A stretch of 46,556 bases of DNA from Gastranaerophilus sp045639085 (GCA_045639085.1 JAZUCM010000060.1:1-46556), one strand, 5' to 3'; shown: positions 7,250 to 15,873, numbered from the stretch's first letter. Program-made: numbers and translations. The notes: generated by a model not told the origin, from the sequence alone.

Positions 7250-9967
7250 ATGATAATTCAGCGCGCAAATTATGCAAATTTACCCAATAAAAAACAGTAT
7301 TCAAACGCAAACAAACAAATTGCGTTTAAACAAAATCTCAGAACTGCCGGCCTGGCTGATTTGCTTGGCGATGAATTCACGCATATATATAAAAAAGCAG
7401 TAGATGTATTTGACAAGGGTGATAATATTGAAACATTAAATATTTTACCCAATGCTAACTCTAAAAAAAGACAAGAAACGATTATAAAACTTTATCAGGC
7501 AATTGTAACCGAAAAAATTGAGACTTTTAGAAAAAATCCGCATGCGAGATTGCAACGTATATTTGACCTGGGTGACAAGAAAGATTTTAATGAGATATAT
7601 CTCAGCAATGTTGCTGAATTGATAGGCGAAGATTTTCCGCGTATTTATTATAAGGCTAAAGATTTGGTTAACAAAGGTAGAAGTGTAGAAGAATTAAACA
7701 TCTTACCAAGCGCCAATCCTGACCAAAGGCAATACGTTTATATGAAAATATACGAAGCAATTGAAAATGAAAATAAATATAATTTTCAACAAAAAATGCA
7801 CACCAGAAACCAAGATATTATTGATAAACTTATGTCTTTGCCTGAGTATGATGAACATTGTGTAGAATTTCTTGACGACAAAAAACCGACGGAATTGGAA
7901 TACCTTTATAACATCGCGTCAAAAACGGATGAACAAGGTAAATTACGAATTCCGGGAGATTATTTCCTTAGCTTTTCAAAAATTCAATATGGCATGTTAA
8001 AGGCGTTGGAGCCGATTATGCTTTCTCAAAATGCTGATGGTATCTGGAAATACAAACCCAATTTCATTCTTAGCCTAGTTAATAATTTTGATTATAACGA
8101 TGTCGATTTTATCTCAAAATTAGCAGAGAATAAAGTTGATGGGTTTAACTCATACACGATTTTAAACAATCCAAAGCTCAATTGGAAGAAAATATTTGAA
8201 AAAGCAAAAGAAATAAATGCGCTTTTTGGCGAAAAGTTGCGCTCTATCGGTTTTTGGTCTAATAATAAAGGGCATAACTTTATACGGGTTGAAGTTTCAG
8301 AAATGGATGCAGCCGGCAAAGAGTCTATAAAGGAGATGAGGTCTTTTCTTGATTATAACGTAAATCCTGTTGCAGGTGAAAAGTTATCCTTGGAGAATAA
8401 ATTAGCCATTGACAAGCTGTATAAGACATTATGGCAAAAATCCTGCAGCAAACATCCTAATGAGTTAATAAAAATTATAAATAATCTATATTTTCTTAAA
8501 AGTCAATATTTTGAAAGTTCGGATATTTTACGTTTATTGCAACGTCTTACCCAATTTGCTGAATACGGTTCCTTGGAAAAAATTGCTAACGAACTTAAAA
8601 AAGAAAATGTGATTCAAATTTGCCCAAATGGTGGCATTAATCCAATAATGAACTATTTTTATAAATCTAAAAATCTATTTGAACTTTCAACAAATTACGA
8701 GGATGCAAAAATCGCATCTTTCGTAACTAAGGAGGATATTGATACCCCGGAATTCGCTGATTTTGTACAGAATATCAAGGATAAAGAGCTTACAGAACGA
8801 ATTCTTTTTATAAATCTTGACGGCTGGTCTGACGGATTAAACCTGTTTAGAGATAACAACAATCTGGAAAAACTTGCAACTGATGTGCTTAGCAGAGTGG
8901 TGAACTATATGTATGTAAACCCGGAAAAAAGATGTTATCGAACATGTGATGAGTTTTTAAACGATATTTTAAACGGCAAAGTTGAAGATAAATTACAAAA
9001 AATGGGTGTGAATTATAAAACAATTCGCGTGAATGCTCCGCTTACACCGAACACAATTTGGGAACAAACACTTCCGATAATGCCGCCTAAGAGCGTTCTG
9101 GCTGCGAACATAAAAGCTGTTGCAAATCATTTTATCAATAATGAAAACCAGTTTGATGCAATGTGTGAGAGTATTGCAAAATATTATACCGAAAACTTAA
9201 ATGTCTTTTCAAAGCAAAGAATTATTGAGGATATGCGAGTTTTAAACTCCAAAATAAATGATTATTTAGAGGAAAACAGTCTTTCACGTGAAAATCTGTA
9301 CTGTATTTTGCCGGAAGTTCCTGAACATTATTATAAAAGTTTTCAATTGATAAACAAGATGTTTACAGAATTATTTGACATTCCGCAAGAGAAAAATATA
9401 AAGATTTTTACAATGACAGAACTTAACAATTATCCGCCAGATTCAACCTTTGTAATTATAGATGATATTGCGGGTTCTGGAGCTTCAATGATTGGTATAG
9501 GAGAATATGTTTATAATGCAAATAGAGTCAATCCTAATCAACACATAGTTTTTGCACCTCTGGTTGCAGCCAAATCCGGCCTGGAAACGATTCAATATGC
9601 GATAGACAGAATGGAACGCAACGGAATCGACAAGATAATTAATATTGAAGAAAACACCTATGATTGCGCTCAAACGACTGAAAACTTCCTCAATGTTTTT
9701 GAGGGGATGAGCAAAGAAGTCGCAAAAAACATTTTCGGCTCAAGTGGTCATGGCGGAGGCGGTTTGTGCACGGTATTTCCTTATATGGCTCCGGATAACA
9801 ATTCTACACTCGCATCTTATATTGCCAGATTCTTTCTGCCTAGTGGAAAATGTATTAAAAACAGATCAAATGAATTGTCTGAAATTGAAAAATCAACCTA
9901 TATTCATGACATTTTTGGCAAAAAGCCTGAGCACGGTTTTTGCACTAAAACGGAGGATGCACGATGA
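7250..9967 (+). CDS. Large orphan protein with tandem repeat and PRTase-like C-terminal domain
   Basis: 905 residues with no characterised family that I recognise. The N-terminus carries the shared tag (QIAFKQ, about 23-28). Two tandem repeats of about 55 residues follow (about 36-90 and 122-176), each with L[LI]G[DE][DE]F, IY.KA.D, LNILP.AN and a second IY/LYQAI helix. A middle motif, NLDGWSDGLNLF (522-533), is almost identical in the downstream paralog. FVIIDDIAGSGAS (734-746) fits the PRPP-binding signature hhhhDDhxxSGxs of type I phosphoribosyltransferases. After it come PLVAAKSG and GLCTVFPYMAPDNN, both also in the paralog. There is no signal peptide or transmembrane segment. Its stop overlaps the next ATG (ATGA), implying translational coupling. 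A PRTase fold is inference from one motif; it may bind nucleotides or RNA without catalysis. Confidence 0.65.
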   Translation: MIIQRANYANLPNKKQYSNANKQIAFKQNLRTAGLADLLGDEFTHIYKKAVDVFDKGDNIETLNILPNANSKKRQETIIKLYQAIVTEKIETFRKNPHARLQRIFDLGDKKDFNEIYLSNVAELIGEDFPRIYYKAKDLVNKGRSVEELNILPSANPDQRQYVYMKIYEAIENENKYNFQQKMHTRNQDIIDKLMSLPEYDEHCVEFLDDKKPTELEYLYNIASKTDEQGKLRIPGDYFLSFSKIQYGMLKALEPIMLSQNADGIWKYKPNFILSLVNNFDYNDVDFISKLAENKVDGFNSYTILNNPKLNWKKIFEKAKEINALFGEKLRSIGFWSNNKGHNFIRVEVSEMDAAGKESIKEMRSFLDYNVNPVAGEKLSLENKLAIDKLYKTLWQKSCSKHPNELIKIINNLYFLKSQYFESSDILRLLQRLTQFAEYGSLEKIANELKKENVIQICPNGGINPIMNYFYKSKNLFELSTNYEDAKIASFVTKEDIDTPEFADFVQNIKDKELTERILFINLDGWSDGLNLFRDNNNLEKLATDVLSRVVNYMYVNPEKRCYRTCDEFLNDILNGKVEDKLQKMGVNYKTIRVNAPLTPNTIWEQTLPIMPPKSVLAANIKAVANHFINNENQFDAMCESIAKYYTENLNVFSKQRIIEDMRVLNSKINDYLEENSLSRENLYCILPEVPEHYYKSFQLINKMFTELFDIPQEKNIKIFTMTELNNYPPDSTFVIIDDIAGSGASMIGIGEYVYNANRVNPNQHIVFAPLVAAKSGLETIQYAIDRMERNGIDKIINIEENTYDCAQTTENFLNVFEGMSKEVAKNIFGSSGHGGGGLCTVFPYMAPDNNSTLASYIARFFLPSGKCIKNRSNELSEIEKSTYIHDIFGKKPEHGFCTKTEDAR

Positions 9968-11031
9968 ATTTAGCAATCTCCACAATTAATTATGTAAATT
10001 TATCCACTAAAACTACCCTGCAACGAAAAAATACAGCACAAATTAATTTTGGGAATAGATTTAGTATACTACCAACGGATGAATTTGAGAAATGTATCCA
10101 GCATCCTAGGCCGGATGCCTATTATAATCTTTGCATTAAAAGCATTACTAAAAAAATAAATGCGCAACTTCATTCTTTTACACCCGAAAAGCTTGAAAAT
10201 GCGATATGCAAAGTTAGAGCAGCCCATCCCCAAAATACGGAACAACAGATTTTAACTGTTATGCAAAAACTTACTCAATGGGCAAATTATACTTGCTTAC
10301 CAAAATTAGCTTGCGAACTTCGCAAAGCCAATATTTCTCATATTGAAAATTCCACACCATTTAATCGGAATTTCTATTATTTTCAACATAACAAAGGGTT
10401 GTTTTCAATGGATAAAACTTGCGATTTCACCGGTGTTATTGTAACTAAAAATGAATTAAAGAACCATTTTAAAACCCAAAAACAACATGAATGTTTTGTT
10501 AATCTTGAAGGCTTTGATGATGGTGTAAACCTTTTTAGTGATGATGAAAATCTCGCTAATTGCACTATTAAAACACTTGAGTTTATAAATAAATATCAAA
10601 AACGACATCCGTTACAAGTTAATTTTTCACAAGCTCTTAATATAGCCTTAAATGGCAGTATTATAAAAACAATGCACGAACGCGGATTTAAAATTAAAAC
10701 ATTAAGAGTTAATGCTCCAGCAACCAGAGAAACCATTCTCGCCCAGATGGCACCAGTTGCACCAACTTCGGACAAAACAATAGAAACAACAATCGACTAT
10801 CTGGCAAAACACTTTACAAATGAACAGGAAGATTATTGGTTAGCACGCAGAAATATTGCCAGTTTTTACGACAATAAATTAGATATTTATACAAAACAAA
10901 GGCTGATTGATATACTTAAAGAAACCAGAACAATGTTAAACGAGCACTTTAAAGCTCAAAATGTTCCCGAAGACAAAGTTTTTTACCTTATCCCCAATAT
11001 TTTCAAGGAGCCGAAAAGTTTTATATTATAA
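9964..11031 (+). CDS. N-terminal fragment of a frameshifted paralog of the 905-aa protein
   Basis: 355 residues, starting in an ATGA overlap with the previous gene. The N-terminal tag QINFGN is at about 26-31. From there it aligns with residues of about 430-700 of the upstream protein: QKLTQWANYTCLPKLACELRK, NLEGFDDGVNLF (180-191), LRVNAPATRETI, and KQRLIDILKETR. It lacks the tandem repeat region of the upstream protein, so the paralog is a shortened form. The reading frame ends at TAA 11029-11031 in the middle of a conserved segment, and the homologous sequence continues in another frame (11037-11630). The break lies near 11013-11021, within short A4 and T4 runs. Confidence 0.65.
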   Translation: MNLAISTINYVNLSTKTTLQRKNTAQINFGNRFSILPTDEFEKCIQHPRPDAYYNLCIKSITKKINAQLHSFTPEKLENAICKVRAAHPQNTEQQILTVMQKLTQWANYTCLPKLACELRKANISHIENSTPFNRNFYYFQHNKGLFSMDKTCDFTGVIVTKNELKNHFKTQKQHECFVNLEGFDDGVNLFSDDENLANCTIKTLEFINKYQKRHPLQVNFSQALNIALNGSIIKTMHERGFKIKTLRVNAPATRETILAQMAPVAPTSDKTIETTIDYLAKHFTNEQEDYWLARRNIASFYDNKLDIYTKQRLIDILKETRTMLNEHFKAQNVPEDKVFYLIPNIFKEPKSFIL

Positions 11032-11036
11032 CCCAC

Positions 11037-11630
11037 ATGTATCAACGTTTATGTAACATTTCGGAAGAAAATATTTTACGCTCGGATACACTTAGTGATA
11101 TAAAACAACTTCCTACCGGTTCAAACATTATTATACTAGACGATTTATCAACAAGCGGTTGCTGCCTTAAACAAGCGGCAAGCTACGATAGAAACGCTTT
11201 TTTATTACCTAAAGACAGGCAAATATTATTCTGCCCGCTAGTTGCACATTCGGAAGCTATCAACAAAATTGAAGAAGTCATACAATTAAACAAACGAAGC
11301 GGAATTGATACAGTTTTAACATTGAAAAAGAACGTTAAAGATAGAGATATGTCTACTGGCGCTGTGGCGTGCGATGAATATTTCTATCAAACTGAATTAG
11401 GTAAGAACATTCTTGGCTATGAAGGCTTTAACGGTGAATTTGGACCAACTTCGTCTTGCACGGTTTTTCCTTATATGACACCTGATAACAACGCTGATTT
11501 AGCCTCATTTATAACAAAATACTTTTTACCAAATGAAAATGCTATGTCCAATAGGCACATGGACTTCTTTAAAGTAGATTTTGAACTAAAAGACTTATTA
11601 AAAAATCTTAATAAAACAAGCAAAGATTAA
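11037..11630 (+). CDS. C-terminal fragment of the frameshifted paralog, PRTase-like domain
   Basis: 197 residues from the first ATG. The homology extends upstream in this frame (KFYIITHMYQRLCNIS, matching SFQLINKMFTELFDIP of the 905-aa protein) to about 11016, so the true domain begins before this ATG. It carries the PRPP-like motif IIILDDLSTSGCC, then FCPLVAHSEAI and SCTVFPYMTPDNNADLASF, closely matching the upstream paralog. No Shine-Dalgarno precedes the ATG at 11037. Either a single-base deletion split the gene or a -1 shift at the A4 run joins the pieces; I favour a disruption or a sequencing indel. Confidence 0.6.
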   Translation: MYQRLCNISEENILRSDTLSDIKQLPTGSNIIILDDLSTSGCCLKQAASYDRNAFLLPKDRQILFCPLVAHSEAINKIEEVIQLNKRSGIDTVLTLKKNVKDRDMSTGAVACDEYFYQTELGKNILGYEGFNGEFGPTSSCTVFPYMTPDNNADLASFITKYFLPNENAMSNRHMDFFKVDFELKDLLKNLNKTSKD

Positions 11631-11691
11631 AGCTTTTATTCCATGCTTCCGATATCTATTTTGTGATTAGGATGATTAGGGAGATGTAGGG

Positions 11692-11835
11692 ATGAAAGTT
11701 AATGAATTAGACAAATTGGCGTTCGAAAAAGATATTAAAAAACTTGTTGAGGCAAGAGAGAATACGAACCTTGAGTGCGATTGTTATTGCGCGCTTATGA
11801 AACAACTTTTCTTATCAAAATCAACTTTAAATTAG
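11692..11835 (+). CDS. Small 47-residue ORF with strong RBS
   Basis: ATG 11692 to TAG 11835, preceded by AGGGAG with an 8-nt spacer, a strong ribosome binding site for so short an ORF. The product is charged and helical in its first half (KLAFEKDIKKLVEARE) and contains CDCYC near residue 30, which could bind metal or form disulfides. There is no hydrophobic segment. I do not recognise a family. It lies between the split paralog and the flavoprotein gene and fills most of this gap. Confidence 0.45.
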   Translation: MKVNELDKLAFEKDIKKLVEARENTNLECDCYCALMKQLFLSKSTLN

Positions 11836-11853
11836 CCACTTGACCGTGTCTTT

Positions 11854-11882
11854 TTGGCAATAGAAACAGGCTTAGATATCAT
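11854..11882 (+). promoter_or_regulatory. Candidate promoter of the CoA-disulfide-reductase-like gene
   Basis: TTGGCA (11854-11859), a 17-bp spacer and TATCAT (11877-11882), each one mismatch from consensus. The ATG at 11896 is 13 nt beyond the -10 box, so the predicted leader is only about 6 nt and there is no Shine-Dalgarno. Confidence 0.5.
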
Positions 11883-11895
11883 TTACCCTTTTATT

Positions 11896-13275
11896 ATGAA
11901 AATAATAATTATCGGAGCTGTCGCCGCTGGCGCAAAAGCCGCGGCGAAGGCTCGCAGACTATCTAAAGATGCCGAAATCATAATTTACACTGATGATACC
12001 CACGTTTCGTATTCATCTTGTGGGCTGCCATACTATGTCGGCGGAAACTTCGAGGATTACAGAATGTTATTGGTACGTTCACCTCAAGAGTTTGAAGAAT
12101 CTGGTGTAAGGGTACATTTACGTCACAAAGTTATCAAAATCCTGCCAGAAAGCAGGCAAATCCTTGTTCATAGTCAGGTAGACAACAATGCAAAACTTGT
12201 TGAATATGACAAACTTATCATCGCAACCGGCGCAAGACCGTTTATTCCGCCCATAAAAAATGTCGACTTGCCAAACGTTTTTACCCTTAGAAAAATTGAG
12301 GACGGTATTAATCTTAAAGCCAAAGCCATAACGTCTGAACGCGCATTGATTATCGGGGGCGGTTACATCGGAATAGAGCTTCTTGAAGCGTTCGTGAACC
12401 GCAAACTGCGAACAACCTTAGTTGAAAGTTCGAACCATATAATGCCAATGCTTGACGAGGATTTTAGCACGCTTATTTTTGAACAACTTAACAGCATAAA
12501 TAACGGTAGGTTTGAAATCATAAGAGGAGAAAGCGTAACTGAATTTGTCGGCAACGAAAATGGTGTTACAGGCGTCAAGTTAAGTTCCGGCCAAATGATT
12601 GCTACTGATTTTGTGGTTATTTGTGCAGGTGTACGACCAAACGTTGAACTTGCACACGATGCAGGTATAGAATTAGGCTTAACTAAAGCCATAAAAGTTA
12701 ACAAAAATATGCAAACAAATTTCCCGGATATTTACGCCTGCGGGGACTGCGTTGAAGAAAATCTGATAATTAATGACACTCCAATCTGGATGCCTTTAGG
12801 GTCAACGGCCAACAAAGAAGGGCGTTGTGCTGCGATGAACGCATCGGGTTTTTACGACGAATTTAACGGAGTTTTAGGCTCAGCCGTAACTCGTTGTTTA
12901 GATCTGAATATTTCAATGACAGGCCTTACAGAAAAAGCAGCGAGAGGTTTTGGCATAACCCCGATTTCGGTAACAGTTACAAAATACGACAAAGTCGGTT
13001 ATATGCCTGATGTTAACAATATTACGCTAAAACTCATTGCAGATCGCGCAACAGGGAAGTTAATCGGTGGCCAAGCAATCGGGGCAGGCGACGCTGACAA
13101 ACGCATTAACACACTAACTACCGCACTTTTAAGTAAAATGACCGTAGAAGAATTTTGCAAAAACGACTTAACCTACGCGCCTCCATACTCCCCAACGATA
13201 GACCCATTGCTTAATGCGGCCGAAATTCTACGCTCTAAGCTAAACAGACTCAATTCCGATCCACAAGAGCATTGA
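11896..13275 (+). CDS. CoA-disulfide reductase / NADH oxidase family flavoprotein
   Basis: 459 residues from the ATG at 11896; the frame extends 14 codons upstream to a TTG, but those residues precede the first beta strand (MKIIIIGAVAAGAKAAAKAR) and overlap the promoter. Class III pyridine nucleotide-disulfide oxidoreductase: FAD dinucleotide-binding GAVAAG, redox Cys42 in SYSSCGLPYYVGG, NAD(P)H-binding IIGGGYIGIE, FAD motif IYACGDC, and a C-terminal TYAPPYSPTIDPL whose Tyr is typical of CoA-disulfide reductases. The likely role is NAD(P)H-dependent reduction of CoA disulfide, persulfide or O2 in the cytoplasm. No rhodanese domain is fused. Its 3' end overlaps the convergent FAD oxidoreductase gene by 26 bp. 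The exact substrate is unresolved from sequence. Confidence 0.85.
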   Translation: MKIIIIGAVAAGAKAAAKARRLSKDAEIIIYTDDTHVSYSSCGLPYYVGGNFEDYRMLLVRSPQEFEESGVRVHLRHKVIKILPESRQILVHSQVDNNAKLVEYDKLIIATGARPFIPPIKNVDLPNVFTLRKIEDGINLKAKAITSERALIIGGGYIGIELLEAFVNRKLRTTLVESSNHIMPMLDEDFSTLIFEQLNSINNGRFEIIRGESVTEFVGNENGVTGVKLSSGQMIATDFVVICAGVRPNVELAHDAGIELGLTKAIKVNKNMQTNFPDIYACGDCVEENLIINDTPIWMPLGSTANKEGRCAAMNASGFYDEFNGVLGSAVTRCLDLNISMTGLTEKAARGFGITPISVTVTKYDKVGYMPDVNNITLKLIADRATGKLIGGQAIGAGDADKRINTLTTALLSKMTVEEFCKNDLTYAPPYSPTIDPLLNAAEILRSKLNRLNSDPQEH

Positions 13276-14638
13276 TATATTTCGCAACACCTTCACCCAT
13301 CGAAAAACATGATTGTTGAACTCTCAATGCCGCTTGAGCCTTGAAATCAGCCGAAAGACAACGGCCAACAACAAATAAATTCTCAACATCTGCTGACATC
13401 AAACTTTCTATCGGAAGTTGATAATACCCCACTTTCTCAAGGGTAGAAGAATCTTTTTGGCTTGAATGGACATCAATTGGGTAATTGGCATCTAAAACAG
13501 GATTAGCAAAGGTTTTGCCAGATTTTAAATCTTCCTCAGTGTAAATATATTTTCCCTTAATTCGGCGCGAAATCCGAATTCCTAAATCGTCTGCAATATT
13601 GGATATATATGCTTTTTCAAATCCAGGTAAATATTCTTTGCAAAAATTTGTCAACCTAAATATACTTTTTCGAGCCTCAATAAGCGCTTCTGACAAAGCC
13701 TTTGAGCTTGTCAAGTCAAGCTTTTTAAGTATTCTAGGACAATTAAACGCAACCGAGCCGTTGCACCCGGCAACAGTAAAAATCTGAAAATAATTGCTGT
13801 CATTTTCTGTCAAAACACCAGCCTCTACAGCCCTCTTAAATAGTGGACGCAGCGCCCAGTTGGTAGCTTCATCCCAAGTGTATGCAGTTGAAAAATGGGC
13901 AATTCTATCAACCACCTCAATTGGCGAAACCTCTTCATTAGGGTCAATCTCACGTAAGAACTCTGCAAATTTTTGATTATTCACTCCGCTCATTATAAAC
14001 CGTAGCGTTGTCGGTTGTGTTTCATCTTCAAAATTTGCTAAAAAATTACACCCGCAAATTTTTCCGACATCGCAATTTCCCGTTGCATCAATCACGTATC
14101 TCGTTTCGATACGTTCCGATAATATGCGTTCCTCTTTATAAAGATTATCGCCACATATCGCGTCGTCATATTCTGATAATATATTGTTGCCGGCGAGCTT
14201 TTCACGCTGAGTATTATCGGAATATGTCTTATTGATACATTCAGATAATAATCCGGGCTCTACTTGAATAGATTTTATCCTGTTATAAACGTCAAGTTCA
14301 AGAGAATTAATTTGGGTACAAAAGCGAATTTCGACATTAGCCTCGGACAACATGTCATCAAGTACAATTTTTAATATTTCGGGATTAAACCACCCCTCGT
14401 TTTTTTGAAAGGTTATTTGGCAGCCATATTGCGCCATTTTTTGCTTTAGACATGTGTAGAAATCGCGATTAAGCTTTGATTCTCCGGCGCTCATCATCGG
14501 TACAACCAAGCCGGAAGAAATTGTTCCGCCAAGATGTATTTTCTTTTCAATTAAAAGTGTTTTGAGGCCCAAAACGCCCGCGGTGTATGCCGCTGCGACA
14601 CCGGCGGTGCCTCCGCCAACAACTACGACGTCATACAT
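13250..14638 (-). CDS. FAD-dependent oxidoreductase (FAD_oxidored type)
   Basis: 462 residues. The N-terminal Rossmann motif VVVVGGGTAGVAAAYTA (4-20), then EKKIHLGGTISSGLV, YVIDATGNCDVGKICG in the middle and FVVGRCLSADFKAQAALRVQQ near the end match the PF12831-type flavoproteins, whose substrates are mostly unknown. Between IKSIQVE and RYVIDATG there is an unusual hydrophilic insert of about 50 residues (around 124-176) containing LLSE, YSDN, NILSE and RILSE. It is encoded by repeats of a 12-nt palindrome-like motif (see findings). Its start overlaps the end of the MnmD-like gene by 8 bp, so the two are co-translated. A role with the methyltransferase in tRNA wobble-uridine modification is conceivable by analogy with bifunctional MnmC, but this is not the DAO-type MnmC(o) domain. 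Confidence 0.8.
   Translation of the reverse strand: MYDVVVVGGGTAGVAAAYTAGVLGLKTLLIEKKIHLGGTISSGLVVPMMSAGESKLNRDFYTCLKQKMAQYGCQITFQKNEGWFNPEILKIVLDDMLSEANVEIRFCTQINSLELDVYNRIKSIQVEPGLLSECINKTYSDNTQREKLAGNNILSEYDDAICGDNLYKEERILSERIETRYVIDATGNCDVGKICGCNFLANFEDETQPTTLRFIMSGVNNQKFAEFLREIDPNEEVSPIEVVDRIAHFSTAYTWDEATNWALRPLFKRAVEAGVLTENDSNYFQIFTVAGCNGSVAFNCPRILKKLDLTSSKALSEALIEARKSIFRLTNFCKEYLPGFEKAYISNIADDLGIRISRRIKGKYIYTEEDLKSGKTFANPVLDANYPIDVHSSQKDSSTLEKVGYYQLPIESLMSADVENLFVVGRCLSADFKAQAALRVQQSCFSMGEGVAKYINALVDRN
14114..14252. repeat. Cluster of four ATTCNGATAATA motif copies inside the FAD oxidoreductase gene
   Basis: Copies on the plus strand: 14114-14125 (TTCCGATAATAT), 14168-14184 (ATATTCTGATAATATAT) and 14239-14252 (ATTCAGATAATAAT). 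One inverted copy is at 14212-14227 (TATTATCGGAATATGT). The 14212 and 14239 copies face each other and could form a hairpin. All are in frame in the coding sequence and give the peptides ILSE or YSDN. A fifth copy is in the adjacent gene at 15574-15590. Confidence 0.6.
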
Positions 14639-15866
14639 TGTTTTGCCCCTTTCTATACTGTTTTATAAACTTTGAACTTGAAATTAACGGACTTTCTTCA
14701 ACCTCTTTTTTATGCGCCTCAATAATCGCCTCATTAAGGCCTGTTAAATTTTTGTCACGATAAAATATACCTGCGCGAGTTTTTATGAGGCTTAAATCGT
14801 ATTCTGAGAGGTCATGTTTTATGAGGTTTTTATTTTTTGTTGCAATAGTGCCTGTGAACGTCTTTGTACGTTCATTAAAAATTTTACCGACAAAAAATCC
14901 GGCTTGCAGAAAGGCATTACGAACTTGCGCGGAATTAGAGTAGGTAAGAATTCGGCCGTTATCATCAAGATGCTTATATAGCAACATAAAAAAGTCTAAC
15001 GTCCACAAACACGGGCATTTTGTAGGTGTAAAAGCATCTAAAAATATCAGTTGATAAATTTTATTGTCATTAATAATAACTTGTCTTGCGTCATTAATGT
15101 TAAAATCAATGGCAATATTGGCGTTTTTAGCGGCTTTCAGCGCCCTTTTATAACGTCTTGATACATGGTGATAATATATATTATGTAGAAGGTCACCTAA
15201 AAGCCTTATAGGACGTGCTATTTGCCTATTTGGCATTTTATACTTATAGTACGTGATAGAGTTTTTATCAAAAAACACACGATTTTGGGGCATATTGAGA
15301 TAGTTAGACCATTTATTATTCTCTGCAAACTCAGGCAATTTTTTCATTAAATTATCAATAATTATAAAATTTACGCTTTCATCATAATCATAAAGCTTTT
15401 CTATCTTACCAGAAGAAAGATATTTGACCTTATCTGTAGGCAAATTTTGGCATTTAGGCAGCCTCTTGGCACTTGTTGTAAAAAACGGTGACAAAAAGAC
15501 AAGCTTTTTATCGGTATCAATAGCATTTATATATACACTTGGGCGTTCCGCTTGTGAGTCAATCTCGCTTAAAATATTATCGGAATATATCGCGCCGACA
15601 CGTGTATTTTGCCCAAAGGATTTTTCGCTAATTTTTTTTAAATAAAAATTTATAAAACTTTTTGAATTGTATCCGATTCCGTAACAGATATCTAAAACGT
15701 TTATTTGGTTGTAATTTTCAATGTAGAAATCTAAGTCGGCCGGGATAATAAACTTCTCGCAAGCTTCAGCGTAAGCGCCGAAGGTTGAATGATAAATATC
15801 GTCAAACTCCGGGCTATATAGTCCAACAGAGCCGTCATTTGTAATGTAGGGATGAATGTCTTTCAT
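14631..15866 (-). CDS. MnmD-like tRNA (mnm5s2U34) methyltransferase domain protein
   Basis: 411 residues from ATG 15866; the frame runs 29 codons further upstream from a TTG, but these cover the promoter and match nothing. The start MKDIHPYITNDGSVGLYSPEF followed by DIYHSTFGAYAEAC matches the MnmC2/MnmD family (D-G-S-x-T-L, Y-H-S-x-x-G-A-x-x-E-S). The SAM-binding motif is VLDICYGIGYNSKS (57-70) and the downstream IFLDAFTPTKCPCLWTLDFF is the family's D-x-F-x-P-x-x-x-P-x-L-W signature. The role would be SAM-dependent methylation of nm5(s2)U34 to mnm5(s2)U34 in tRNA. There is an insert relative to the core, including YSDNILSE encoded by the repeat motif at 15574-15590. A TATAAT 7 nt before the ATG predicts a leaderless mRNA shared with the overlapping FAD gene. 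Confidence 0.75.
   Translation of the reverse strand: MKDIHPYITNDGSVGLYSPEFDDIYHSTFGAYAEACEKFIIPADLDFYIENYNQINVLDICYGIGYNSKSFINFYLKKISEKSFGQNTRVGAIYSDNILSEIDSQAERPSVYINAIDTDKKLVFLSPFFTTSAKRLPKCQNLPTDKVKYLSSGKIEKLYDYDESVNFIIIDNLMKKLPEFAENNKWSNYLNMPQNRVFFDKNSITYYKYKMPNRQIARPIRLLGDLLHNIYYHHVSRRYKRALKAAKNANIAIDFNINDARQVIINDNKIYQLIFLDAFTPTKCPCLWTLDFFMLLYKHLDDNGRILTYSNSAQVRNAFLQAGFFVGKIFNERTKTFTGTIATKNKNLIKHDLSEYDLSLIKTRAGIFYRDKNLTGLNEAIIEAHKKEVEESPLISSSKFIKQYRKGQNNV
15574..15590. repeat. Fifth copy of the ATTCNGATAATA motif, inside the MnmD-like gene
   Basis: ATATTATCGGAATATAT is the reverse complement of the motif clustered at 14114-14252. On the coding strand it encodes IYSDNILSE, sharing YSDN and ILSE with the insert in the neighbouring FAD oxidoreductase. 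Confidence 0.55.
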
Positions 15867-15873
15867 AGCTACA

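Noticed and set aside
11854..11895. Upstream TTG start for the CoA-disulfide-reductase-like gene
   Set aside because: The 14 extra residues precede the universal first beta strand of the FAD fold and overlap a good promoter; ATG 11896 is preferred.
13250..13275. Frameshift or fusion between the two flavoprotein genes
   Set aside because: They are on opposite strands and simply overlap by 26 bp at their 3' ends; both C-termini look natural.
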